Shown here piece by piece: positions 1-11,000 of a DNA stretch of 20,647 nucleotides. The notes beneath the pieces were generated by a model that searched no databases, had not been told where the DNA came from, and saw only the letters and a list, made by a program, of their open reading frames with translations. Source of the stretch: Phallusia fumigata (lineage: Eukaryota > Chordata > Ascidiacea > Phlebobranchia > Ascidiidae); NCBI GenBank assembly GCA_008931825.1, contig QXVZ01002761.1, positions 1 through 20,647 of the forward strand, read 5' to 3'. Every line of letters starts with the position of its first letter. Position 1 is the first letter of the stretch. A program made the translations under genes and the position numbers.

Positions 1-352
1 TGTGTCCAATTTCTCATGAAATCTGTATCTAGGGTGCAAGGATGCTAAATTCACAGGGTCAGTTATATAGATTGTTCATTACATCTACAACATCCAAACC
101 AAATGATGTGTTATTTAACCAAGAAAACAATAATCACTTTCTGAAAATTACAGAATGGGGGAACAAAACTGGTTGGTGATTTCTAAGAGGTGCCAACAAG
201 AACAAATGATAAAATCACTTTGAAAATATATTTTAATGTAGTCAACTTGTGTGTGTCAGTCCCGTGACTAACCATTAAGCACACAACTTACTATTCTGGC
301 CCAGTCAGAATTTAGGAATGTGTTGAGGTTGTTATCACAGACAGAGTTTTAC
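1..352 (-). other. WDFY3 intron, left edge of window
   Basis: The donor site of the last visible WDFY3 exon lies at 352-351, so this stretch is intron continuing off the left edge. I see no further exon. Positions about 130-185 resemble part of the hAT-type MITE found in the KCTD3 intron (shared core aaactggttggt) and may be a decayed relative. Confidence 0.6.
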
Positions 353-3300
353 CTGTGTAGACAGTTGACCAACATTTCCAGGAGACCGACCTCACGGAAA
401 ACATCCCGATAAGTTTTTGTGTTGCTTGACAGAATTTTACGTAGGCTGACCAGACAAAATGTGCCGCATTCAATGTTACTGTAACATACAACAGATCTAA
501 GTTATTAAGGTTTTTATTCAAAGCACAATGCAGTTTACCGTTTTCAGTGTTTTAGTAAACAGACAAATACCGTAAATCACAAAACTGGCATTTTTGCAAG
601 ATCTGACTTTTCAATAATTAACAAAATAACATAATATTAATTTACAACTATACTAGTATGTAGTCGGTGAAATTTTGTTTTGTGGCTCTTTCAGTTGCGC
701 AGGCCTGCTTCAAACCACAGGCAAGAGCTATTAGGATAAAAACGTTACACATTATTTAAGATAATACCTTGTGTCTTTTAACAGCAACCCAATACTGATC
801 AATTCTTTACACGGCACAAATCCTAACGTCAAGGATACATACTCGAATATGGCAAAAAACCTTAAAAATAAAATCAATTCTATGTTATATGCTAACATTA
901 AAAACACAACAAGTTATTTTATGGTTACAATGGGAAGTATTGGACAAAAAATCTGTTAGTTTATGATCCATGGGTTCTAAATATGGAGATACAAGCACGT
1001 ATTTTGATGTAAAACATTTTGATTACAATTTTGATGTTTGTTGAAATGTAGAAAACGTTTTACACACAAATATTGGCTTGTATCTTCCTATTTAAACTAT
1101 TTAAACCTGTAAATTGTGCAAATTGTTTCCTAATCATAACAAATGTTTTAATTTTATTACATTGTGGACTAATTAAAAACCTGTTGGTAATTTAAAAAAA
1201 ATTCTCTGCCTACTTTGGAAAAACATCTGGCGATTTCGAAGGCAGACCATCAGAAAATGTTGATAAAGTGCTTTGGTTGTACAAAATAAAATAATTTGCT
1301 GGATCGCGACAATAGACAGCAAACACAGCATCCAAAACTGCACAACTTAGCAGCTTCGTTTTGGACCGACCGAATACTGATTCAAAAACTTGGAATGCTT
1401 GAATGTTTCGGACACTTTCACCTGCAAAAAGATTCAGGAATGAAGCCCAGCCATCACAATAAAAAGATGTAAGCCAGTACTTGTGTGTGACAGGTACTCG
1501 CTTGTATCTTCTTATTAAACTGATAAATGTGTACCTAAATGCTAAGTAACAATCATTCTGTGTAGGGATGTTTAAAGTTGAGACGCTTAAGAATCCAAAT
1601 CAAACGCATAATAATTATACTAATAATAACTTGGACGATCATTATTTATTCAGTAGGGCATTTGAACAATGCCAGTCTGTCTAATATGTGTCATTTGTTG
1701 ACAAGCAAGTGCTATACATATAGTAGAGGCCCTGAATCGCTGATGCAGCATCATTTGTTTTCAATATGATAGCATCTGCATTACATCTAACAAATAAATA
1801 GTAACATGATCAACAACTAACAGGAGACAAAAAATGCCTGTGTCTCATTAGACATTACCACATTTTAAAGTGGGGTATTGTTAAGTGAGAAAAAAGCACA
1901 ATAGAGAAATTGCCCATAAGTCCTTTTACAGGAAATTGACTAGACGACATTGAAGAACTTAAAAGTTGAACAATTTTTAAGTAAATGTTGTTTTTTGTTA
2001 CCCATTCCTGCTTTTTAACTGATTGATGATTTGCAGTACAGTGAACAAACATGCACAAAATATTACCTCGGCCAAGTGGAATAGGAACTTTAAAGTTGCT
2101 CTGTGCAGCGGTTTGTACGAAAGGTTCCACATCAAGATCGTTAAATCCACATGTGGTAAGTCTCTCTAATGCTGACACAACATTGATTAGTCCATCATAG
2201 TGAGACTGACTCTGACCAGCAGCCTCCTCCAACCTGCATTTGAGAATCATGTTTATTATGAAAAAGGGCAATGGATGAAAAAGAGATTTTTGGGGCTGTG
2301 CACCATGTGTGTCAAGTTCCTTTAGGTGACAAAGTTTTATCTGTTAGACGAGTGAGTGTTGCTGGTAACCTGTACCTTTTTACATTCAACAGAATTTGAG
2401 GTTTAAAGCCATTAGTTAAATATTTAGGGTTTGTTTATAATATAGCAAACAGCTTCANAATCGTAGAATGCACAAAGTTTGGTCGGATAAATCAGCGTCC
2501 ATCGTGTTTGTGTTACTTTCACCATCATTGAAAGAAACACTTGCCCTCCAAAGGTTATTAATGCAAGTTTTAATGCATTGTTTGCCTGTTTAAAAAGTTT
2601 GCTTGTTAAATGTCTGGGATTGTTTACACAGTAAGTTCAAAAATAAAAATGTCACTTCAAAGACTAATGTTATGTCACAATTGGCTTTGCTTAAAAACCC
2701 ATCGAATTTTTTCCCCTCACCTGTGTATATCATGCAGTTTTATGCTTCTCATCATTATGCACTTAATGTTTGCAAATGTATTCACTACATACAAGCTCTC
2801 TGGCAGTTATGTTTATATTTAATCTACTCTTCAAGTGTGTGTCTTATATTCAGGACTTTTAACATTTGTGTTTGGTTCAGGCAACATATTGTATAGTTAG
2901 TGAGTAAGTCCAAGTGAGGCATCTTCAGTCTTACCTCGAATGTACTGGACAACATTGTGACTTAGGCCGTGTTTGGAGATGGTAATGAGGACTTCAGCAG
3001 CAGCATTCCTCCAGTGAACATTATGAGGTGAACACCATGACGTAACGGCAGAAAACAATAATGCCAAGTCATCTTTATGGGAGAGTTCTTCTGCTGGCGA
3101 TATGTAACCGCACAAGCGCACCAAGGTCTGCAAGTGTAAGCAAAGGGTGGTTACACAATTACCCTGGACTCTAAACACTGTTGGTTTTGGGCCAACATTA
3201 TACTTTTGTGGATTTCTGAGAAAAAACATAGCTCAAAAGCAGTGGAACCTAATTGGTTGGATTAAAACTAAGTAACAAACTTCTAAATATCAATGTGAAA

Positions 3301-5749
3301 TGGTCTAAAGGAATGTTGTAAAAAAATCAAAAAAAATCGTTACTTCTACTGATGAAAAAATTTCAAATTGAGCAAATGACATCACTTCATTAGCTGAAAA
3401 TATACTTTAACCAGTTAAATTCATTTTGTACAATGATTACAGAAGTGATTTTAAACTGAAGCTAATTTAAGTTTTTGCCATGGTTAAGTTTACATTGTAT
3501 GATAGTACCAATGTTCATAGTTGCATTTAGGTATTTGTCTGTCCACAAAGCCAGTACTCCCTACTAAACATCACCGTTTGTAATGTTGCAAGCTCATTGA
3601 AAATCTACTTAACATTGTCATCACCACAAAACAGTTCAACAGACAAAGATTTGGTTCATATGGTTAAAAGTAACATTTACTTTCACCAGTTGTTCGTTCA
3701 TCCACTTAATAATCTTGACTATCCACAATACATAGATAACAAAGAAACAATTAGCAGACCTGAACAAAAACTTTTTGTAGCATCATCTTTCTTTCAGAAT
3801 ATGAAGAATCGCTTTGTACAAACAAACTAGATACACCACCGTCCACATTGACTTGGTTAGATGCAGCGGAATGTGGCGAAACATCTTCTTTTGCATTGTT
3901 GTCATCATCACTGTCGTTTGGCAAATCGAAAAATAGGTACAAGCACTTTACTAGTGTTGAAGGCAGATGCATGGTGGTCATACAATCAACGATGTTCTAC
4001 AAGGAAAAATGTTAGTTTAAATCAGAAAAAATATTTTTGGTTTTTTTGAACCAAAAAGTAATGTATTAATTTATATGTGTCCTAAAAATGTAAACACCGC
4101 TTGTGTAAATAAGAAAACATAACTATTTGCACAACATTACAAATGTGGTGCACCGAATGGCTATCAAGTTACACAAGATTGAAACAACGAGTTTCTAAGT
4201 AAAGTGCATAAACTTCTGCTTGTGTTGCAAACCATAACTTGTTTTGACAACTTTAAAATGTTGTGCTACCGTAAGCCAGAAAATACTTAGTGGCAGATCT
4301 GATGTGAACTGATAACCTCAATTCTATATTTGAAGGGCCATGGCTGTTTACTAGACAAAATAACTTCCCATTCAAGAAGATGACTTGACTATCTAAAAGC
4401 AGAAACTGGAAAAGAAAATGTATGATTTTTCACCTGTCCACCACCAGCCAAAAGTGAAAGAACGTTAAGCAACAGCCAGCCGCGATTTGCAGACTCCTGT
4501 GCATGAGGGATAAGAAAGTTAACGATGTCTTTGCTGGCAGTCTCTGTGGATTTGTTCGATGCTCTGCGTCGAATTTCTGTCACCATAAGCCGGGATACCT
4601 GCTCAATAATTGACATTTATTGTTGCTGTCAAGAGCAACGATAGTTAAAAGAACACTTTAGTGGTACTTCAGTTTAGAAAACGTTTTGCTCCGATCCATT
4701 GATAAATCAATACATTGTCTCAAATCGAATGTTTAATGATAAAACATTCGGCAAATACACTTTCTCTACATGTTTATTACAAACAATAATGGTTTTATTT
4801 TATGGTGAAAAAGTCATTTGTGTGCAGTTTCAGGTAAGGTACGTACTGTGTGATCTGTTAATCCAAGTTTAAGTGGTATAACAGAAATGCAAGGTAAAAC
4901 TGCTCTAAAAGTGAGCAACATACCTGTGTTGAAAACTGCAGAACATCCCCGAACTTTTCCCTCATGTCTTGTGATGGCAAGTTCCCAAAGACCTAAATAA
5001 TAAATACCACATGTCTATAAGTAACAGTGTCTATATATAATCTAATATTGAACTTATGAGATTACATGCAAATATGCACAAATGCATGTTGATTGACATT
5101 TTGGATAATCTGTATTGACTGGTGTCGAATTGGCAACAAAAGTTGCTGGTGACCCTAGATGGCCCAAGCGTTGGATCGATTCTCCCAGCCAAATTAGCAT
5201 CCTCTATAATTTGCATTAAACATGCAAAGGCATGACATAAAGCAACAATTCACACAATAGGCTGGATAAAGGTGCATAGCCAACAAGTACTCTTCACATT
5301 GGCAGTAGTAATGCTGACTATTATGGTATGACACCATGTTTGTTCTACTATAGAAGCATACTTTGTAAAATAATGGCAAGATTGTATAAAGCTTCTCCTC
5401 CTGATCTGACATGGACAAAGGATTTGTTGTGATGCAGATGTCCCGAAACATCCGTCTCAATGTCATCAAGCCCAAACTGTTAGATGGTTGGGACACCTGC
5501 AAAGAAATAAAACAAATGTATTGTTACAACTTTTCCACAGTTCTCAGCATATGCATCTTTACATACATTCAAAACTTATCAAAATCTTCACAGAATAAAG
5601 TGGAACAAATCATACACTTCTGGAAATCAACTATAGCAATCAAATGGGAATGGTCAAAAAACAGTTTGTGGATGTAAAACCAAACTTCTTATTTTATTTC
5701 GGTTTACCTGAACGGTGTTTCCCCTAACAAGTTTCCGCATAAAATCCAT
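353..5749 (-). CDS. WDFY3: WDFY3 (ALFY) orthologue, N-terminal part, partial
   Basis: This is the N-terminal part of a WDFY3/ALFY protein, a very large BEACH/WD40/FYVE scaffold for selective autophagy of aggregates. Only its helical N-terminal region lies here; the BEACH, WD40 and FYVE domains would be off the left edge. Exons in coding order: 5749-5708 (ATG; in-frame TAA upstream), 5496-5362, 4992-4924, 4598-4434, 3996-3760, 3127-2935, 2585-2459 (cut by the N at 2458), 2233-2067, 1421-1214, 860-768, 478-353. All junctions are GT-AG and keep frame except across the N. Nearly exact matches to vertebrate WDFY3 include VSRLMVTEIRRRASNKSTE, STLVKCLYLFFDLP, SPAEELSHKDDL, VPCKELIS and DVFREVGLLE. 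About 520 residues are visible, against roughly 3,500 for the human protein. The exon at 3996-3760 carries an acidic, Ser/Asn-rich insertion. Identity is firm from recalled family sequence; exon ends are manual. Confidence 0.93.
2458..2458. other. Assembly gap (single N) inside a WDFY3 exon
   Basis: A single N interrupts an open WDFY3 exon on the minus strand. Sequence on the other side (2457 downward) does not continue the conserved protein, so this is a contig join with lost sequence and not a single ambiguous base. Confidence 0.8.
2459..2585 (-). CDS. WDFY3: WDFY3 exon truncated by an assembly gap
   Basis: The acceptor AG at 2587-2586 opens a frame in phase with the preceding exon, whose last base G joins GC to make Gly. 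It begins KQCIKTCINNL, matching the Cys-containing segment that follows the HGLS..VVKYI motif in vertebrate WDFY3. The frame stays open to the N at 2458 and does not resume beyond it. The next exon (2233-2067) starts with the third base of a codon, so joining 2935 directly to 2233 would shift the frame. About 30-45 residues are therefore missing at the join. Confidence 0.75.
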
Positions 5750-7089
5750 TTTAGTTGCTTAGCCAGCAAACTTTATCAGGTCTGCAAATGTTTGCAGTTG
5801 GAAGTAATCCAATAACAGACTCTTTTCATAAATCTCCACATGAAGCCAAGTATCACCTAAGTGTGTTAACTCATGCTGGTACTTGTGTAACAGTTTGACA
5901 AGATTTTCAACAGGCATATCTAAGCAAAGACATAAGTCATGTTACACGACCTTTTTGCAAAAGGCAGTAGTTGACAAACGACCAAGTGGGTGTACAATTG
6001 CCATACAAGGTTGTGGGATGTGGGATGTGTCTATTGTATTTTCCTGAGCAAGCAACTTAAACAAATTAGTAACTAGTTGCCTAAAATCAAATGAAAATCA
6101 TCCTAAGGGCATACACATATCTATTAACATATATTTGCAAAAATTTAAACACCAAACCATGCCTTAGAATTTTTTTTAAAGTCAAGACCATTACAAAAAC
6201 ATGGTGAAAAGATCATTTTTTAATCTTTTATTTCAGGGCAAATAGTCGATACTTTAACATGTTCAAAAATCATTTTTTCTAAGTAAACCCAAAGCCACCA
6301 TTACTACAGACATATCAAATTCCAAAATCACCAAAACTACGAACAAATAATCATAAGCACCATCAGCAGAAGTTTTGCAAACATTTCTATTACTATTGAC
6401 AAATGATCAGACAGTCAGTACTTAATTCCAACTGACATGGCTCTCCAGTCCAATGTGCATATATTAACAGCAATTTTGTGGCCCAAACAAGAACTTCTAA
6501 AAGAGGGTTAAAAATAAGTTACAGCAATGTTTTTACCCAATGATAGGAGAATTGTTCATTTATTTCAAAATACCATTGGCTCCTAGTTAATCCAGTCTGC
6601 ATAATATGGCACTTCCCGATGAGATCTCGGACATGCAGGACCGAAATGTCCCGCGTGCACGACCCCAAAATCTGTGTGCAAGATGAACAAGCCCGCGTGC
6701 AACACAATTGACAAAGATGACTAGGCAGGACAATAAAATGTCTTTGGTGCAAATGTATTTGCAAAGTAACAACAAAAAAGCGGAATCCCTGCCAATCCAG
6801 ACCAGTTTAAAATGGTATCTGTTTACATGTCGAAAAACATCCTTAATCAGTGTGATAACACCTGACTCGTCATGAACATAAAAAGCTCCGCGTTTATAGT
6901 GGTTTTAATTGATGCATACAGTAATCGTTATTCATTGATTGTGTTATGTTTTGACCTTTACGTGCAAAAGAAAAATTCCGCATGCAGTGAAAAAAAATTG
7001 GCATGCAAAAAAAATTTTTTTAAAACAGGTCATGCATGCAGCTGCCATATTCTGCAGACTGGTAGTTAATGACACTCTTCATGAACAAA

Positions 7090-7240
7090 CCACCAGGATG
7101 GTCAAGTGGTTAGCAAAAATGACATGTGCTAGCCAGGTTGTTGGTTCCTGTCCCAGTCACTTGAGTTTTACTAAGCAACAAAGTTAGGAGGCATTGCTCC
7201 AACCCCGTGAAACACAAAGGGTTGTTAGGACAATATTTTT
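7090..7240 (+). mobile_element. tRNA-derived SINE-like element
   Basis: The segment carries an RNA polymerase III type 2 internal promoter. An A-box-like TGGTCAAGTGG lies at 7099-7109, followed by GTTAGC as in tRNA D-arms, and a B-box-like GGTTCCTGTCC lies at 7143-7153, 33 nt downstream. Spacing and order fit a tRNA. The arms do not fold into a sound tRNA, and sequence continues past the B box into a non-tRNA body, which points to a decayed SINE and not a functional gene. Ends are approximate and no clear target-site duplication was found. Confidence 0.5.
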
Positions 7241-7893
7241 CTCTCTTTTCTGCATTTCAACCATAGTTACTGTTGTAAAAAGTCTAAAGCTTGTAACGTA
7301 TGTCTTAATTGAAGTTAATGTGCCTGTAAAAATTGACCAACAAACCCTGATTCGATCTTATTGACAAATTTTGTCATGTTGTTGGTTTTTCCCTGAAACA
7401 CCATAGTCGTACTATTTGCTTTTCGCCGCTCCGTATACGTACATTCCACCTTTCCTTCATGCAGTTCACTAATTAATTAAAATCAGTTTGGTTTCCGGTT
7501 ACTTGCGACATCAACAAATATACCCCATTTTTCCGATAAAAATGCTTTAAAGTTTCAGTATTTTTTTATGAGATTTTAGTTTGCTTTGGTGTGCCTCTTT
7601 GTCAACGATTTTAGGCTATCTAATAGGAAACGCTTGGAGCATAGTGACAAAATAGGACAACCTTTTCTGATCCCCTAGTTAACGCAAGATTGTAAATTTT
7701 AATAACCCACAAAGAGTATAGTACAGGACGCAAAGAAACGGTGTACTTCAAAATCGCCAAAAAATTAGCTCAACAAACCACAACCGGTAGATGGCGATAA
7801 GGGGCAGATGTAAATACCGTAGTTTACTACAAGTCTACAGTCGGTAGTACTGGTTTTGTTTGCAAAGTTATTTTTCTTCAGTGTATCTGTAAG

Positions 7894-7923
7894 ATGGTCG
7901 TGCGTGGTGTCTTGTTTTGTTAG
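7894..7923 (+). promoter_or_regulatory. Possible 9-codon upstream ORF in the KCTD3 leader
   Basis: An ATG at 7894 opens a nine-residue frame ending in TAG at 7921-7923, 43 nt before the KCTD3 start codon. If it is in the mature leader it could lower initiation at the main ATG. Leader exon structure is unknown, since a plausible acceptor (tttttcttcag) precedes it, so inclusion in the mRNA is inference. Confidence 0.35.
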
Positions 7924-7952
7924 CTTCAAATATTTGTGATTTTTTGTGCCTG

Positions 7953-8006
7953 ATGTCTGACGAACATGTCAAATCAGCCTATTATTGGTCCAATCGTCAA
8001 TCTTAA
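7953..8006 (+). promoter_or_regulatory. Upstream ORF overlapping the KCTD3 start codon
   Basis: An ATG at 7953 in another frame runs 17 codons to TAA at 8004-8006, overlapping the KCTD3 ATG at 7966. Its context is weak (C at -3), whereas the KCTD3 ATG has A at -3, so leaky scanning would favour KCTD3. An in-frame TGA at 7951-7953 fixes 7966 as the first usable KCTD3 start. Confidence 0.4.
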
Positions 8007-11000
8007 CGTTGGAGGTGTTAGGTAAGCGAAATTTAAGCTTGTAGTTAAAACTAGTTTGCATATTTTCGCGATCCGCCAAACAACCCCCACCAGATTTATG
8101 CTTGAAGTGAGTCTAAAATCAAACTTCCTGTTTTTACATTCCCACTGTACCATATGTTTTCCTAATTGTAAAGCCATTTGGTTTAACTAGGTTTGTGAAA
8201 GTTTACTGGTTTTGAGAGTAAGCTTTTATTTTTTGCTTACACTGTAAAATGGTTTGGTTTTACCTACAAGTAACTCCAATACCTTAAATGTAAGTTGTGT
8301 TTTTTTAGGTTTGCTACCTCAAAGGAAACATTATCATGGGTTCCAGATTCTTTCTTCAGCAGGTATGAAAAAAATACAGTACTTCCAAAATAATACATAG
8401 GGCTAGGCATAGAAAGTTGGTTTATATTCTCAATATGTTTGCATTAAACCATTTCAATGCTATATCATTCTATTTACATTTTTGCAGTTTAATAAGTGGA
8501 AGAATTTCTTCACACCAAGATGAGCAAGGGGCAGTAAGTAACAATGTATGGTGTTGAGATCAATACCTATAGATTTTACATTACTAGATTTTCATTGACC
8601 GTGATCCAGACCTGTTCAAAGTACTTTTAAACTTCCTTCGAACTCGAGATGTGGACTTACGAACTGTCAATGTAAAGTCACTAAAGCGTGAAGCTGAATA
8701 TTTTGGAATAACACCACTAGGTAGGTTTGGCTAGTTTATTTTAGTTTAAACATTTTTTGACTAAAATTAAGCAGTGATGTATACTAAATCACTCAATTAA
8801 TATGGTTATGTGTACTTGCCAACATGTTCCAAAAAGGCTGCTACATAAATAAATAGTTTATTATCACAAAACTGAATTTTAAAAAATCTCTAAACCAGCG
8901 TTTTTTAACCAGGGGTACCCATTTCCTTAAGGGGTATAAGACCTGCTTCTAGGGGATACGAGGACAAACTGGTTGGTAATTTTAAAAAGGGCTACTGATA
9001 AAGAATAAGGTCAGGAACCACTGCTCTAAACTGTCAATTTCGCAGTCAGCAGACTGTCGGTGTGCGAAGAGCTAAATGATACATCATGTGGCAATGTTCT
9101 GTTTCATGGNCTATAAAATGGTTTGGTTTTACCTACAAGTAACTCCAATACCTTAAATGTAAGTTGTGTTTTTTTAGGTTTGCTACCTCAAAGGAAACAT
9201 TATCATGGGTTCCAGATTCTTTCTTCAGCAGGTATGAAAAAAATACACTACTTCCAAAATAACACATGGGCTAGGCATAGAAAGTTGGTTTGTATCCTCC
9301 ATATGTTTGCATTAAACTCTATTTACATTTTTGCAGTTTAATAAGTGGAAGAATTTCTTCACACCAAGATGAGCAAGGGGCAGTAAGTAACAATGTACCA
9401 TGTATATTATGCTGTGTTGAGATCGTTACTTATAGATTTTACATTACTAGATTTTCATTGACCGTGATCCAGACCTGTTCAAAGTACTTTTAAACTTCCT
9501 TCGAACTCGAGATGTGGACTTAAGAACTGTCAATGTGAAGTCACTAAAGCGCGAAGCTGAATATTTTGGAATAACACCACTAGGTGGGTTTGGCTGGTTT
9601 ATTTTAGTTTAAACATTTTTTAAATAAAATTAAGCAGTGATATATACTAAATCACTCAATTAATATAGTTATGTGTACTTGCCGACATGTTACTAAAAGG
9701 CTGTTACATAAATAAATAGTTTTTTATCACAAAACTGAATTTAAACAAATCTCTAAACCAGCGTTTTTTAACCAGGGGTACCCTTAAGGTCTTATACCCC
9801 TGAAGGGTACCCCTGGTTAAAAAAGTGGTATAAGACCTGCTTCTAGGGGATACGAGGACAAACTGGTTGCTAATTTTAGAAAGGGCTACTGATAAGGAAA
9901 AAGGTCAAGAACCACTAAACTGTTAATTTCGCAGTCAGCAGACTGTCGGTGTGTGAAGAGCTAAATGATACATCATGTGGCAACGTTCTGTTTCATGGTG
10001 TCTTGCCTCAGCCAACTCTGCCACCAGGATCCAGCCAACCATGTTTAAAGGAACATCAGCCAATGTCACAGGTCGCTCATACAAATACCTCCAACAGGGA
10101 AAATGGTATGTACTATTTTTTGCCTTTAAATTCTAATCTGTTGAATGTGAAAATAAAAAAGGCCACAGCAATGTTATACTTGGAACTATTTCTATGTGTT
10201 TTCTAATAAGCGTAGAATTTTATGGCCACAGTCTTGGTTTTTTTCTTGAGGTGCATGTGAAAACCTTTTACTCTCGTTTTATTAGCAGATAATGACCCTG
10301 ATGATCGAAACAAAGTGCTTATCATAACTGGCCACAACAGTTGGATAGCAGTGGCATACAGACACTGTGTGATTTGCTACAAAGTGAAGGAAAACTGTGG
10401 CTGGCAGCAGGTATGTGAATCATCCAAGATGTTGAAGTCAGTATTTATTAGGACAGCTAAAATTGGTGATTCCTGTTCTGACTTTTGTGTTTGTGTTCAA
10501 GCTTATTGAAGCCATATTGAAAATAAAATGGGTAATGGCACCTTTTCCTTTTGACCAAATAGATGATGATGCAAATTAGTGCTTTAATCCAACTTCTTTT
10601 AGGACTGCCGATTTACCCGGGACTAGTTTCCACCATGTTTAGTTGTATCAGTTTCAGATCCAGTGTTGCGACAGCCAAATACATTAATTTTTGAAAAGCT
10701 TATGAGCCAGTAAATCCACCCCAAAACTTGCCAAAGGTCTGCAAAATACCTCAGTTGGATCACAAAATTTGGATGTCCGCTTCATCCAAAAGATAAACAA
10801 ATATTTTCAAAATATCTTGTTGACAAGCTGATTTGTCTTCAGGTATTCGTTAGTCCTTACTTACCTGACTGTGTGGAGAGAGCTGCAATCAATGCAAAAG
10901 TGCAGGGAATGGCGCCCGACTCAAAAGCTAGGATGATCGCAGTGGCTTTTTCATCTTGTATAAGACTTTGGAGTTTTCAGGACGAACACAACTTCACAGA

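Larger units (their letters stand above)
5750..7965. other. Intergenic region between divergent WDFY3 and KCTD3
   Basis: About 2.2 kb separates the two start codons and should contain both promoters and any 5' UTR exons. For WDFY3, a plausible acceptor (cattttgcag-like on the minus strand) sits about 30 nt upstream of the ATG near 5782, so either a 5' UTR exon or a spliced-leader site could join there; this is inference. Positions 6590-7045 hold several GC-richer motifs, including a repeated cccgcgtgca (6650-6659 and 6692-6701) and several GCATGC words. A SINE-like element lies at about 7090-7240. No convincing coding exon or TATA box was found. Confidence 0.6.
9111..9998 (+). repeat. Haplotype copy B of KCTD3 exons 2-5
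   Basis: This is the second copy of the segment at 8242-9109, with exons at 9178-9231, 9337-9382, 9451-9583 and exon 5 from 9935. Only this copy continues into a complete exon 5 with a donor (10105) and the rest of the gene, while only copy A connects back to exon 1. Using exons 2-4 of both copies in one mRNA would shift the frame (exon 4 ends after one base of a codon, exon 2 needs two), which argues against a functional exon duplication. Confidence 0.88.

Noticed and set aside
660..760. Minus-strand open stretch beginning NVFILIALACGL
   Set aside because: It matches nothing in WDFY3. The true exon for the VPCKELIS segment was found at 860-768.
1578..1769. Open frames of 60-100 codons in introns and intergenic DNA on both strands, this one as an example
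   Set aside because: They lack similarity to known proteins, lie in introns of conserved genes or opposite real exons, and are expected by chance.
7096..7160. Functional tRNA gene
   Set aside because: A- and B-box-like words are present, but the acceptor, anticodon and T arms do not pair properly and the B box departs from consensus.
8242..9998. Functional tandem duplication of the BTB/T1 exons
   Set aside because: Exon phases of the two copies are incompatible, the first copy of exon 5 has no donor, and an N lies at the junction. Allelic contigs explain it better.
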